Shown here one piece after another: positions 1 to 11,902 of a DNA stretch of 64,000 nt. Position 1 is the stretch's first letter. Each line of letters opens with the position of its first letter. The stretch is from Adiantum capillus-veneris (Eukaryota; Streptophyta; Polypodiopsida; Polypodiales; Pteridaceae), in assembly GCA_014529385.2 (NCBI GenBank), contig CM043971.1, positions 83,776,340-83,840,339 on the forward strand, written 5' to 3'. Under the pieces are notes generated by a model that saw only the letters and a list, made by a program, of their open reading frames with translations, did not search any database and was not told where the DNA came from. A program made the position numbers and the translations under genes.

Positions 1-874
1 TGCAAATCCGACTCTGCAAATTTGGGGTTTTTGGCCTACGACAGCAGGTGTTGAGGATATCGACACTCCCAGAGTGTTGATTTGTGGCTGTCTACACATC
101 GAAGGACGGCTCACAGTTCTTGGAGGCGTGTCACATACGACACGGGCGCATCTACACACAGACTGTAGGCAACATCCACTAGTTCATCAAGTAGCTTGTG
201 TTTGCTGCTTGATATTCCAGATTTCATCCTGACATTGCAGGTACTTCCACAAGGGATGTATTGTCAGAGATGATGTATGTCTGTTGAGGGTTTCCTGGCT
301 GTGAGTCACGCAGAAAACAACCGTCGCAGTGGTTACGGCATACAGTGGGAAATTTGTGGATGTATGACTTTGTGGGAAGTCTATGTACTGTCAGATTTAC
401 TGCAGCCTTTGTTGAGGGTCGAGTGAGGTTTTATTGAGCTGGGGGATTCTCGAATGTTGAGATCCTTTCGGTGATACAGGTCTTGGAGCGATCCCTCGAG
501 CACCCTTAGATAGGCAGCTAGGATGTATTGACTGTGAGTTAGACAGTTGGGATTGCATCTTTGCTTTACTGCCGTTGAGGCATTGTCACAGTCTATGCTT
601 ACAGGACAGTGACAGGACAGTGAGAGACAGTACAGGTGCAGGACAGGTTTACCCGCAGCTTACAGTGTCAGAGAGACAGTGTTTTTTGAGCTGTTTTTTG
701 GTCTGTTTTTTAGTACACCAGAGCCATTTTACAAAGGAGACTCTGCCGAAATTTATGCAGAATCTGAAGCTTTCTTGGTTCATTTGACAGGTTGATATTG
801 GTTCAGAGGTCAGTTTACAGGGGAAACTCTGCCGAATTTTTTCCCAGGAAACTAAACTACTGTGAAGCGTAGCT
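1..874 (+). other. Untranslated leader or upstream flank of the copia element
   Basis: No coding frame of note is seen here. The stretch at 600-655 repeats an ACAGTGACAGGACAGTGAGAGACAG-like theme. It could be a long copia leader between primer site and gag, but no primer-binding site matching initiator tRNA-Met was found, so the left boundary of the element is open. Confidence 0.4.
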
Positions 875-1618
875 ATGGCTGGATCACAGGACACTGCTCT
901 TTACAATATCAAGAAGCTGGATGGAACCAATTTCCCATTGTGGAAGAAGCAGATTTGGCACATGTTGGAACAAAAGAAGCAGATAAAACCTATAAAGCTC
1001 AAGGGGATAAAACCAGAAGATATGGACGAAGATGAATGGAGCGAAATGGATGAATTGGCACTTTCTACCATTATGCTGACTTTGGCAGAAAGCGTTTACT
1101 TCAATGTAGCAGACGAGATGTCGGCTTATCAAGCATGGTTAAAGTTGAGTGATCTTTATGAGAAGCAGAGTGCAGCTTCACAGGTATACTGGCTTAAGAA
1201 GCTTGTTGACTTGAAGATGAAAGAAGGGACACCTATGTCCAATCATCTGAATGAATTCAACACCATCTATAGTCAGTTGTCAGCTCAAGGTGTGAAGTTT
1301 GATGAACCTGTTAGAGCTATGTTCCTGTTGATCACATTGCCGGAAAGTTGGGACACTTTTCGCACAGCTTTGAGTAATTCTGCACCTCCAGATGGTTTGA
1401 ACATAGTAGGTGTAGAAGGAAGTCTGCTTACTGAAGAAACCAATAGAAAGACAATGGACAAAGGCAAAGGAACAGCCTTAGTTGTCAGGGGAAGGACCAA
1501 AGAAAAGTACAAAGGTGGAAAGAGGAATCAGTCTCGTACCAATTCCCACAAGGCAAGAGTGACATAGAATGCTACCATTGTGGCAAGAAAGGTCACATGA
1601 AAAGAGACTGCAGAGAAT
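875..1618 (+). pseudogene. copia gag (UBN2-type capsid plus CCHC zinc knuckle), frameshifted
   Basis: The frame from the ATG at 875 gives about 230 residues starting MAGSQDTALYNIKKLDGTNF, followed by the W-K-x-Q-I/L and helical pattern of the plant copia gag_pre/UBN2 capsid domain, for example SNHLNEFNTIYSQL and LLITLPESWDTF. The zinc knuckle CYHCGKKGHMKRDC is encoded at about 1,569-1,611 but in another frame, so one base has been gained or lost near 1,550, just before the stop at 1,565. In an intact copy, Gag would package RNA into cytoplasmic particles. This copy cannot make Gag with its nucleocapsid. Confidence 0.88.
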
Positions 1619-2893
1619 GGAAAGCAGAAAAAGGCAAAGAGAAAGTTGAAGACCATGGTGAGAAGAACAAGTCCTCAGTGAAGATTCAAGAAATAAATGT
1701 GACAAACACTGTTGCAGAGGATGACAGTCTAGTGTCAGGAGACATCTACTTCTTGAAGAATACAATGGACTCAGCTCTTCTTACAGCATCTGATGGAAAT
1801 GCACTGAGTGACTGGATTATAGACTCAGGGGCATCACTTCATGTGTCTCCAAACAAGGAGTGGTTTACCTCTTATGTGACCACTAAAGATCATGTTCGGC
1901 TAGGCAATGGGCAGACATGTGAGATCTTAGGTGTTGGAGATGTTCAATTGAAGTTTCAGAATGGCTCTTCTTTCACGCTGAAGAATGTGAGACATGTTCC
2001 CGCAATTACAAAGAGCTTGATCAGCACAGGCTTACTTGATGATGCTGGCTACGTCACCACTTTTGGACAGAACATGTGGAAGATATCCAAGGGTTCTATG
2101 ACAGTAGCACATGGAGTAAAGTCTGGAGGACTTTACATGATTTATGTATCAAATGTCTCTAAAAATGTAATCAATGTAACCGATCAGCCGAACGTTTCTT
2201 TGTGGCATAGCCGGTTTACGACATATGTCCAAGAAGGGAATGGAAATCTTGTCTCGTTCTGGTTATTTGCCTGGATTTTCATTTAATGATTTTGAATTTT
2301 GTGAACATTGTCTGTATGGTAAGCAAACACAGCAGCCACATAAGCATAGAAGCAGTAGAAGAGATACACAATTGGCACTTGTTCATAGTGATTTGTGTGG
2401 ACCTATGCCTAACCTATCTCTAGGGGGAGCTTCTTACTTTATGACATTTATAGATGATTACTCGAGGAAAGTATGGGTTTACTTTCTCAAGCACAAGGAT
2501 GAAGCGTTTAGTGTTTTCAAAACGTTTGTGACACTTGTGGAGAATCATAGTGGCAAGAAGCTTAAATGCTTACGCATTGACAATGGTGGAGAGTATCTTT
2601 CAAAGGCCTTTCAGGACTTTTGTGAGTCAAAAGGTATAAAACGTGAACTTACTGCTCCTTACAATCCTCCTCAAAATGGTGTTGCTGAGAGGATGAATAG
2701 GACCATACAACAGAAGGTCAGAAGTATGTTGTCTAATGCACAGCTGCCAAATGGGCTTTGGGCTGAAGCTGTATCAACAGCTGTTCATCTTGTAAATAGA
2801 TCTCCTAGCAAGGTTTTGCAGAAGGATTCAGTGCCAGAGATGGTATGGTCAGGCAAAATGCCCTCATACAAGCATCTTTCTAAGCTATGGTAA
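1597..2893 (+). pseudogene. copia protease and integrase region, frameshifted
   Basis: The first frame (1,597-2,286) carries the aspartic protease signature WIIDSGASLHVS near 1,815 and the conserved LGNGQ and NVRHVP segments. It leads into the integrase zinc domain (LWHSRF) and then shifts frame near 2,220. The second frame (2,225-2,893) has CEHCLYGKQ and the integrase core. The catalytic triad is visible as D in LVHSDLCGPM, D in LRIDNGGEY and E in PQNGVAERMNR. The integrase C-terminus (the FGC...KCIFLGY-like segment of plant copia) is missing after about 2,885, replaced by an abrupt junction into the RT part. Confidence 0.88.
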
Positions 2894-2903
2894 TTCTGGT
2901 GAG

Positions 2904-4766
2904 ATGGGGTACAGACTTTGGGATCCCGAATCCAGAAAGGTTGTCCGCAGCAATGATGTTCAGTTTAATGAATCCAAATATTATTCTAAACCAGAGAGGG
3001 TTGAGGAGATTAGAAGAGTTGTCTTACAAGAAGATGGACCTGCACGTGCAAGACAAAATGTCAGGGCTCAAGAGGAGCAAGGACAGGATAGAGTGGAACC
3101 ACAGGTTGAGACTGAGCCTGAGCCACCTATTGTGCGTAGATTTGGACGTGTCACGCGACCTTCTGATAGGTTTGTTCCATCTATGAACTATGTCATGTTG
3201 ACTGATTGCAATGAGCCTTCATGTTACAAGGAAGCAGTGCAAATGAAGGACTCCGGGAATTGGCAATTGGCCATGCAGTCAGAGATGACAGCTCTGCATA
3301 AAAACAAGACATGGAAGCTAGTTAAATTACCACAGGGCAAAAAGGCTCTACCTTGTAAATGGGTTTACAGGTATAAGATCACCGCTCATGATAGTCAGCC
3401 AAAGTACAAAGCAAGGCTTGTTGCCAAGGGCTTTAAGCAGGAACAAGGCATTGACTTTGATGAAGTCTTCTCTCCGGTGGTCAAGATGACTACATTGAAA
3501 TGCTTTCTTGCATTGGTTGCCATATTAGATTTGGTGTTGCACAAAATGGATGTCAAGATAGCGTTCTTGCATGGTGATTTAGATGTGGAAATTTACATGC
3601 AGCAGCCAGAAGGGTTTGTTGAGAAAGGCAAGGAAGATTGGGTATGCCAGTTGTTAAAGAGTCTTTATGGCTTAAAACAATCACCGAGGGCATGGTACCA
3701 TAAATTCCACAAGTTTATGCTTTCTCAAGGCTACAAACGTAGTGAGTTCGATCACTATCTATATACAAAGAAGGCTAAGGATGGTAGTTGGCTGATCCTT
3801 ATTTTGTATGTGGATGACATGTTGATTGCTGGCAAGCACTTGGAAGAAATTTCAGCTTTGAAGTCAAAGATGGCAAAATCGTTTGACATGAAAGACATGG
3901 GTGAGGCAAGTCATATACTTGGTATGCGCATTGAGAGAGACAGATCAAAGAAGTTGATTTGGTTATCTCAAACATAGTATATTGACAAGGATTTGCAACG
4001 TTTCAATATGGAGAAGGGAAAGGAATTGAGTGTTCCATTGCCACCATATGTGAAACTTAGCAAACAAGATTGTCCTGTGTCTGAGGAAGAACAGGTTGAA
4101 ATGGATAAGATTCCATATGCATCTGCAGTGGGTAGTTTGATGTATGCAATGATTGCTACTCGCCCAGACATTGCATTTGCAGTGGGAGTAGTAAGTCAAT
4201 ACATGTCAAACCCAGGCAAGAAACATTGGGAGGCAGTGAAAGGAATATTGAGATACCTGAAAGCTACAAAGAGTATGCGTATATGCTATGGGAGTCAGGA
4301 GCTAAGTGTAAAGGGTTTTACAGACTCAGATTATGCAGGTGACTTAGACAACCGAAGGTCTACGTCAGGGTATGTCTTTACATTGGCTGGTGGAGTAGTA
4401 TCATGGCGTTCTAGATTACAAGATTGTGTTACTCAGTCTACTACAGAGGCTGAATATGTTGCAGCATCAGAGGCATGCAAAGAATCAATTTGGCTTAATC
4501 GACTAGTAACAGATTTGGGAATCAAAGAAGAGATACCTGTGTTATATTGTGATAGTCAAAGTGCTATACAATTGGCTCGCAATCCAGTTTATCACTCAAA
4601 GACAAAGCATGTGGATGTGAAGTATCATTTCATCAGGGAAATGCTCGAGGATAAGCAACTTCACCTTGTCAAAGTTCACACCACAAAAAATCCTGCTGAT
4701 CTACTTACAAAAGGACTTCCCTCAGAGAGCTTTGCGCATTTTCGCAAGCAGTTAGGTGTAGGGTAG
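2904..4766 (+). pseudogene. copia reverse transcriptase and RNase H, interrupted by an in-frame TAG
   Basis: Residues from MGYRLWDPESRKV onward form the RVT_2 domain: KWVYRYKI, YKARLVAKGFKQ, FSPVVKMTT, the motif-A region MDVKIAFLHGDL, LKSLYGLKQSPRAWY and the catalytic box ILYVDDMLIAG. A TAG at 3,975-3,977 ends the frame after WLSQT. The same frame then continues through GSLMYAMIATRPDIAFAVG and the RNase H motifs GFTDSDYAGD, STTEAEYVAASEA and LYCDSQSAIQLA to the stop at 4,766. The catalytic YVDD and the RNase H acidic residues are intact. Loss looks due to the nonsense codon plus upstream damage. This is the best-preserved part of the element. Confidence 0.9.
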
Positions 4767-4844
4767 TACATCACTTCTCTACATCTCTTGTATATTAGCT
4801 TGTATAGTAGCTTCTCTCACACTTAAAGTACCACATTGGACTTT

Positions 4845-4855
4845 AAGTGGGAGGT
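4845..4855 (+). other. Polypurine tract of the copia element
   Basis: The purine-rich stretch AAGTGGGAGGT lies directly before the TG that opens the 3' LTR, where plus-strand DNA synthesis is primed in LTR elements. Confidence 0.65.
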
Positions 4856-5053
4856 TGTTGGGGTATAAAGCCCAATGTGGTCACCCAGGTAAGTGGGCGG
4901 GCCGCCAGATATGTACACATATTCTTTTGTAAAAACCTAATAAGAACTCACTATGCTCTACACATTACAGTAGAGCGAGTTCACCATATCGTCGTGCTCT
5001 TCTTCTCGCACTCTCTCTCGCGTCGCACTTCCGCTCGTACTCCTTCATTGAGT
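4856..5053 (+). repeat. copia 3' LTR (right end approximate)
   Basis: Starts TGTTGGGGTATAAAGCCC after the polypurine tract and about 90 bp after the RNase H stop. No second copy in the window allows the right end to be fixed. Candidate CA ends are at 5,047 and 5,053, after which gypsy gag-like sequence begins. A relic at 17,556 opens with almost the same bases. Confidence 0.65.
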
Positions 5054-6117
5054 CAGTGAGAGACTTTATTAGTCGCTTAAAGAATTTGAACTCTCAATCT
5101 AATCCAAATGTGTGTTTTAACAATAACCAATTTGTAGATTCATTAGGGGACTGCGACATGAGGATATCTATAATGGCTTGGTCATTAGAGGTATCACTAC
5201 TTGGAAAGCAGCCACCGCCAATGCAATCCAATTGGAAGACAATCTTATGATTGTAGGAGAAAGAGTGTCTGTTGAGCCAAAATCTACTAGCTGGCAAGCG
5301 AGCGACCATGAGCCAATGACCATAAAACCCATTGTCATAGAGAAAAAAGTATATGAGATGACTTTGGTTGACCTAACCAAGGCTAATCAAGAAACCCTCA
5401 AAGATAATCGTGGTCCACAAAACAATCATATGTATCCAAGAAGAGAGCAACAATGGTGCTCAGTTTTCTTTGGTCCACATAGTACCAGTGAATGCCCTAC
5501 ATTTAGAGTGAAATTTAACGGGAATTGCAATGCATGTGGGAGGTATGGTCATCAAGCCAAGGATTGCATAGTGTTTAAATGTGTGATGGCAAATAGACCA
5601 ACTTTGGCATGGACGAACACACCTCGAGTGCTTGCATTGATGCCTACCCTACCTCTTGAACAACTATCACAACACATGGTCCCTAGGGCCCAACATGTTG
5701 TGCAAACGACACCATTACCACCTCTAGTGTTAGGAATGCAACCCCCACACCCGAGAGTCGCTCCTGTGAACCAAGTGATTGCGAGTCATCTAGTGCTTGT
5801 GTGGATTGCGAGGATGATATAGATCCTAGTATTGCTTATGGAAACGATGCACTTGAGGAGTGTCCACAATACTACATGGAGGACTACTGGGGACAAGTTT
5901 AACCTGTCTAGCGAGTAGGTGCTCTTACAACAAGAGGCCAAAATATCAATCTCATTGCCAAGAGTCCACATCTTCAATGCTACGAGTGTGGGGGTCCACA
6001 TCGTGTAGCTGAGTGTTCTATTAGACTGCAAAAGAATGCCACTCTAGGGTATACCAATCAAGGGAGCACATCTACAATGCCGATACTCATGTGTAATCGA
6101 TGTGGCATAGATCATTG
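5054..6117 (+). pseudogene. Element B (gypsy, Tat/Athila-like): gag fragment, left of the nested insertion
   Basis: A plus-strand gag-like frame includes IRGITTWKAATANAIQLEDN and a CCHC knuckle CNACGRYGHQAKDC near 5,526. Further right, in a shifted frame, a second knuckle-like segment CYECGGPHRVAEC lies near 5,975. The last codons before 6,117 begin a third cysteine motif (CNRCGIDH), which is cut by element A and continues after 12,038. The 5' part is absent, apparently lost or displaced at the copia junction near 5,053. Several stops and frame changes mark it as an old, dead copy. Confidence 0.75.
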
Positions 6118-6240
6118 TGAAAGGGTGGTGGTAATGCGTGTGCTAGTCTCCACCCAACCGTGCTATCTTATAGCCTCCCCCTAGTGTACACACGGTCCAG
6201 CCGTGCCGGTGGCCTTGCCCATAGGACCCATGTCCTTATA
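6118..6240 (-). repeat. Element A 3' LTR (123 bp)
   Basis: On the minus strand it runs from TATAAGGACATGGG (first base pair mutated from TG) to ...CACCCTTTCA. It aligns end to end with 11,916-12,038 with scattered substitutions, so the two copies have diverged since insertion. Confidence 0.93.
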
Positions 6241-6520
6241 TTACCCACCCCCCCCCCCCCCCCCTTGGAGAATCGTTTTCGTCCTCGAAAACGAACGTAG
6301 GAAAACATTTCTTAAGTGCGGAGACATTCTCCCATGTAGAACCTTCTTCAGGTCTATCTAGCCATTTTATCAACACCTGTCGTCTAACATGATGTCTGGT
6401 GCGAAGCTCATGAGAATCCAAAATCTTTTCGGGCTCATGAGGAATGCTTGCTAGTGCAATAAAGTCAACCAACACACCTGTGTCAATGACATTATCATTC
6501 TGTCCTAGCTATTTTCATAA
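6236..6520 (-). pseudogene. Element A chromodomain (C-terminus of integrase polyprotein)
   Basis: The minus-strand frame contains PEKILDSHELRTRHH, then RRQVLIKWLDRP and GSTWENVSALKK. These are the three-strand and helix pattern of a chromodomain as found at the C-terminus of chromovirus integrases, where it can steer integration by reading chromatin. The frame then runs through five glycines encoded by the G-tract and stops inside the 3' LTR at 6,236-6,238. The link to the integrase upstream (about 6,500-6,520) contains stops. Confidence 0.85.
6241..6270 (-). other. Element A polypurine tract (G-run)
   Basis: On the minus strand an unbroken run of about 18-19 G followed by TGGGTAA directly precedes the 3' LTR. 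It takes the place of the usual mixed A/G polypurine tract and is also read as codons of the chromodomain C-terminus. Confidence 0.7.
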
Positions 6521-7965
6521 ACGGCTAACATGAAAAATAGGATGAACTCGTGATTGCTGTGGAAGAGCTAACTTATAGGCCACTTGACCTATACATTTGA
6601 GAATGGTAAACGGTCCACAATAGTGTGGTGAAAGTTCAGCAACTTTTCCCATCTTCAGACTTTTTGAATACTCCGGAACTTTGAGGAAAACCTTGTCTCC
6701 TTCTTCGAAAGTAGCAAGACGATGATGCTCATCTGCATACTTCTTATATCGATCTTGAGCTTGCTTAACATTCTGTCGAGCAACTCGAAGCATGTCAAAA
6801 TGGTCTTGGAGAAAATCCTTCACTTGTTGTATCTTCTCCTTAGCCAACCCCACTGTAACGGGTGATCTAGGTTGAAATCCATAAAAAAGCATAAATGGAC
6901 TATACCATGTAGGCACATGCTTTGAACTATTACAAGCAAATTCCAATATAGGTCAGTAGTCTTTCCAATTGTTCTACTTCTTGCTAACGTACGCTCGTAG
7001 CATATCCTCTAGCACTTGATTAACTCTTTCTGTTTGACCATCCGTTTTTGGATGATCAGCCGTACTTAGATTAAGTTTAGTTTCCAAATTTTGGAACACA
7101 ACTCTCCAAAAGTGATTATCGAACTTTTGATCTCTGTCACTAATGATACTAGCTAGAAGACCGTAGAGTTTATATATATGCTCTACAAATAGCCGTGCTA
7201 ATTCTGGTGTCTTAACCATAATCTTAGTGGGAATGAATCGACCCATCTTTGTGAGATGGTCTACAATTACCCAAATGGCATCATGGCCACGATTTGTAGT
7301 AGGTAGTCCTACAACAAAATCCATAGAGATACTCTCCCACTTACCTTGTGGATTTCTAAAGGATGTAAAAGGCCACCTACCTTAAGGCGCTCTGCCTTAT
7401 TAACTTGGCAATGTTGGCAGTTTAGTACATACGCTTGAGCATCATGATGTAAGCCCGGCCAATAAAATTGTCGTCGAACTAAGGCATATGTCTTGCGAAT
7501 ACCTGGATGACCAGCACTTGGACTATCATGACACTCAAATAAGATTTGGCGCCTAGTGTCTGAGTCCTTTGGCACACATACTCTACCTTTGTGGAGTAAG
7601 TAGCCATCATCAATGGAAAAATTCTTCCATCGCTTAAGCTCATCCTGAGTAGGGGTGGAGCTCTGTGTGTTGGAGTTTCTATCTGCGCGTGCAGAGACAT
7701 GTTGATCTGGTTGTTCAGAGACATGTGAGTGTGAGGGATCCCTTTTTAAAACTGCACTCCCCACTTTAGCATATGATTGATTTTGTGCACACTTGCCACG
7801 TAATGACTCCAAAAATTCACTCTTTAGTTCTGTGAAAGCAAGTGAATTAATCTGAGGCATCCGACTTAGTGCATCCGCTACTACATTATATCGCCCCTTG
7901 CGATATCGTAGCTTACAATCATAATCTTGAAGGATTTCAGCCCATCTAGCTTTACGGCCCTTCAA
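6515..7965 (-). pseudogene. Element A integrase (zinc domain, DDE core, C-terminal domain)
   Basis: On the minus strand the HHCC zinc domain is seen as CHDSPSAGHPGIRKTY and CQHCQVNKAE. The DDE core follows with D in MDFVVGLP, D in IISDRDQKF and E in TDGQTERVNQ. The C-terminal part (6,515-6,946) contains KKYADEHHR, GDKVFLKVP and SPHYCGPFTILK, the GPY/F-type module. Three frames are needed to read it (breaks near 7,320 and 6,960), so it is a pseudogene. The catalytic residues are still present. Confidence 0.9.
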
Positions 7966-8985
7966 GTCTGTTAGAGTAGTAAACCATTTGATACTCTCAT
8001 GGTCAAAAACTACTTCAAACTCGGCACCATATAAATAGTGTCGCCACTTTCATAAAGCGTGAATTATGCCATAGAGCTCTCTCTCATAAATAGAATAATT
8101 TTGTTGAGCTCTATCTAACTTTTTACTTTGGCAAAGGCTATAGGTCTTCCCTCATGGAGAAGTACCGCATCAATGGCTTTATCACTAGCATCAGTCTCTA
8201 CCACAAACGGCTTAAGTGGGTCAACAATTTCTAGGATGGGAGCAATGGGTATAGCTACCTTGAGCTCTTCGAAACTGCGTTTTTGGGCTTCTTCCCAAGA
8301 AAAGGTCTTACCTTTTGCTTTAAGTTGATCCGTCATAGGAACAATGATTTTGGCATAGTCATGGATATACTGTCGATAAAATCCAGCCATGCCTAAAAAT
8401 ACTCGAAGCTTCTCAACCGTATTGGGATGTGGCCATCGAAGAATGGCGGCGACCTTGTCAGTGTCCATCTTGATTCCAGAATAAGAGATCACATGACCGA
8501 GGTAATGTATCTCTGTTTTAAAGAAATCGCACTTGCTTTGCTTAGCATACAGCGCGTGAGCTCGTAGCTGTTCGAACACTAATCGTAAGTGTTCTATGTG
8601 TTCATCTCAGTCTTACTGTAAATGAGAATGTCATCAAGGAAATCCACAACAAATTTTCCAAGATAGGGACGTAAGACACTATCCATGAGTGTCACAAATG
8701 TAGCTGGAGCATTGGTTGGACCAAAAGGCATAACCAAAAATTCAAAATGCTCGAACCGTGTTCTAAAGGCAGTTTTGGAGATTTCTTGTAAAAGGATACG
8801 CACCTGGTGGTATTTTGAACGAAGATCTATCTTTGTATAGGATCATTCCCATGGAGTTGATCAAACAACTCATCCACTCGAGGCAGAGGATACTTGTTCT
8901 TGATGGTTATCGCATTTTATCCGCGATAATCTACGCACATGCGCATAGTACCATCTTTCTTTTTTACCAATAGAATTGGTGATGT
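7966..8985 (-). pseudogene. Element A reverse transcriptase and RNase H
   Basis: On the minus strand, motifs include [20 protein letters not shown], the catalytic box [12 protein letters not shown] near 8,630, the thumb/connection segment LGHVISYSGIKMD and VFLGMAGFYRQYI, and the RNase H start VVETDASDKAIDAVLL near 8,180. Stops and frame changes occur near 8,830-8,960, 8,590 and 8,110. The downstream RNase H part (7,970-8,100) is recognisable only by the match to LNR..YSIYEREL-like order. The lineage is chromovirus, by the chromodomain downstream. Confidence 0.88.
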
Positions 8986-9900
8986 CCAAGGCAAAGTGCT
9001 AGGTCTAATGAAACCATGAGCGAGGTAGTTAGCCAACTGACTCTCAACCTCCTTGGCTCTTTAGCACTCATACGATAAGGTGGTTTACTCACCGGTTTAG
9101 TGCCTGGCAAGACATCTATGCCATGCTGCACATCACCTGTAGGGGGTAAACCCGATGGTAAATCACTTGAGAACACATCACTATACCCCGTGAGTAAGTG
9201 AGTCAATTTTTGCCGTGCAAAAGGATAAAGTAAACTAGAGTTATGTTGGGATGGAGAATCTTGTAATTCCTGTAATGTTTGTTTTATAACAGTTGCACGT
9301 TGCTCTATAGAAGTAAAATTGAGAGCACTTTGCTCGTTATATTTGTTAGCACTTTGTTTATCAGTATAATTCATTGCACTTTGCATACCATTACTAGAAT
9401 TCCATGCACTTTGCTCTTGAGAATTCACAAGACTTGGAGACAAGCAGTAACACAAAAAGACTTCATCTATTAAATCTGCTTTCTGCAAAATAGAAAGCTC
9501 GGCTGTACATATAAGAGGTGCAGATGGTATATTTTTCTCACCAAGCAAAAGCACATGTTCACCATTGGCCATAAAGGATAAGGAGTTGTGTTCATAACTA
9601 GTGTGCAATGTGTTTCCTAAACCATGCAACCACTCCCGTCCTAAAACTACATCAGCACGGTCCATGTTCATAACTTGGAAGTCAAGGTTCATCGTATGAT
9701 CTTGAACAATAAGCTCAACCCCTTGAACTACCGTGTCCCATAATTCTTTATCATTCCCAGACATCTGGTCCACCACATACTTGTGAGAGCAGGGAGTCTG
9801 TGTAGGCTTCAATTTCTTGACTATAAACCGTTATACGTTGCACCACCATCCACTAAAATACGAACATGTTGTCCGTTAATAGTGGCATGCATGCGAATCA
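8964..9900 (-). pseudogene. Element A protease and linker to RT, with a short EQSAxN repeat
   Basis: The protease active site VRILVDGGATYN is encoded near 9,850. DGG in place of DSG is common in plant gypsy elements. After a frame break come VNMD/VVLGREWL-type flap and core residues (DVVLGREWLHGL near 9,640). Between 9,310 and 9,425 a short protein repeat, QSAxN-like, occurs four to five times, reflecting repeated GCACTTTG in the plus strand. The segment then reads PPTGDVQHGIDVLPG and [13 protein letters not shown], the usual entry into RT. Confidence 0.82.
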
Positions 9901-11177
9901 AATCATGGGGGCCAAAGGTGGGATGCCACATTGAAGCAGTCACACAACACTTGTGCTTTTCTTCCATATGAAGAACCGCTACAGCACAATATTTAGGAGA
10001 TGAATCTAATGTGAGGCGTTGCACCGTGTGCATGCCCTTTTCTTTGCCTTGCAAAAGAGGACAATCTTTCTTGTTATGTTGGTCCGAAAGACATCTAAAA
10101 CACAAATTGTGTTTCTTTGCACACTCAAAATCAACAGTGTTGAGAGACCCACGTGGAGTATCTCGTGATTGCTTAGGCTTCTTAGCCTCTTGTGGACGTG
10201 GAGAGGTAGATTGTCTTTTATTCCTCATGGAATGTGTGGGAGATCTACCTCACCATTGGCTCTTAGCCACATTGCTCTTAGCAAAAGTATTCTTACAGTA
10301 GGGAACGTTTCCTTTCCTCTCTTGGTCATGATCATACCTTTGGGCATGACTGATGGCTTCTTCCAAAGTTTCTGGATGTTGGTCTTGACATGAAGATGAT
10401 AGTCTTTGTCAAGACCCCTATTAAAACCCCGTATCTTTTGGAATTCATCTAGACCTTCTAGTTTTAATACGATTTCCTGATACTTTGAAAGGTACTGTGC
10501 GAGAGAGAGGCCAGACATGCGGCATGCATCCCATGCTAACCAATTCTTATCTTCTTCATTGGAGTCCAAAAACTCTTTGGAGAAAGAATCTTGAAATGCA
10601 GCCCAAGACGGAGGACGAGCATCTATTGGAAATGTCATCCACCACTTATAGGCCTTTCCTTTAAGAGATAGACTTGTTTCCACAGCCGTCTTTATATCCG
10701 GGGTTGTCTCAATCAATGAATATCATTCCATTTATGTAAGAACGTATTGACCGCATCCTTGTTGCGATCACGCTCTTCCCCATGAAATTCAGGAATGGTG
10801 ATATTCTTAAGTAATACATTGCTACCTTCTGCATCTTCTGCAGCATTTGTCTCTTGGACTCCTTGAGTCGTGCGAGCTTGGTACTTGTAAATCGCGCCAC
10901 TTGTGGCTCCTTGAGTCATCTGTGAATTCATAAATTCCACAAGTAACTCCGTAAGATTGGTAACATTTGCATTGAGTGGAGAGAGGTTGATTTCAAGTAT
11001 GCTCTGGCGATGTTCCAAAGTCTTGAAAGAAGCCATATCTACAAGCCGATGATCTCCTAGATTATCATCATCATGCATATTAGTGTCAGCAACACCCGTG
11101 GTGCCCTGATTTTGATCTACGTGCTCAAAATCAAACGTGTGGAGAGGTGGGATATCCTCACTAGTCATGGTAAACAC
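9901..11177 (-). pseudogene. Element A gag (capsid and CCHC nucleocapsid)
   Basis: The frame opens at 11,177 or the internal ATG at 11,168 (MTSEDIPPLHTFDF). Capsid-like residues follow: NITIPEFHG, KGKAYKWWMTFP, SWAAFQDSFSKEF and QYLSKYQEIVLKLEGL, typical of the retrotrans_gag domain. The nucleocapsid knuckle CFRCLSDQHNKKDC lies near 10,075-10,117. Two frame breaks (near 10,715 and 10,230) split it. In a working copy it would form the particle; this copy is dead. Confidence 0.88.
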
Positions 11178-11547
11178 ACACTAATGTAAAGAGAGAGAAA
11201 AAAAAACGACAACTTGTACCTTGAGAAATTGAAGTCTTTGTGTTTTGTATGCTCCGCGATTTGCGTTGCATGCAAACCTCGCCTTGCGGGAATTTGAGCG
11301 CTTCACTTGTCGTTTGTTGTAAGAACACCTTTGATGATTCTTCACAAAAACCCGTCGTTTTTATGAAGGCTTTTGTTCACTTTCAAGCTACCTCCTTGAG
11401 GAAAAAAGAATTTTTGGAGGAAAACTTGCCTTCTTCCAAGAAGTGAAAAGGAAGGGTGAAGCTACTTCCTTGAAGTTTGAAGCTTTCCCTTTCCTTCTAG
11501 TTTTTCTTTCAGCACAAGTAAGCTATCTTTCCTTGTTATACATAACA

Positions 11548-11612
11548 AGGGTCAATAGCTTGATGGTAAAGTGTTGACCTCTTATCCTCATGGGGTGGGT
11601 TCAACCGTCCTT
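11548..11612 (+). other. tRNA-like segment in the leader of element A
   Basis: The plus strand has an A-box-like TAGCTTGATGGTAAAG and, about 30 bases later, a B-box-like GTGGGTTCAACC. No clean acceptor stem is seen, so it is more likely a SINE head or pseudo-tRNA caught in the untranslated leader than a working tRNA gene. Confidence 0.35.
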
Positions 11613-11902
11613 CATGCAAGGGTCAAGCGGGCCTTCCTATGGCGTAGCCAACGGCACCAATGGAAGCCTTTGGAGCCTTGGTGTCGTTGAGTTGTCGGTC
11701 AAGTTTGCCTTGGTCGCCCGTTTTGGAGGGCGTAGATGGGGTGGCCGCGGTCGATTGTCATTGTTTGTCCACGTGCTATGCACAGGAAAGCGTGCATGTC
11801 TTCTTTCGCTCCATAGTAGAGACGTCGTTGTCTGCGGAACGTGGAAGAGAAGCAAAATGTCGCACGCACATGCAACACGCTTTTTGTCTCCTCCCAAAAA
11901 TA

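Larger units (their letters stand above)
1..5053 (+). mobile_element. Ty1/copia LTR retrotransposon, degraded, 5' end outside or unrecognised
   Basis: Domains run in copia order on the plus strand: UBN2-type gag, CCHC knuckle, aspartic protease, integrase, reverse transcriptase, RNase H, then a polypurine tract and a 3' LTR. No copy of the 3' LTR is found in 1-874, so the 5' LTR lies left of the window or has been lost. The reading frame is broken by frameshifts near 1,550 and 2,220, a deletion near 2,890 and a TAG at 3,975-3,977, so the copy cannot be autonomous. Confidence 0.9.
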
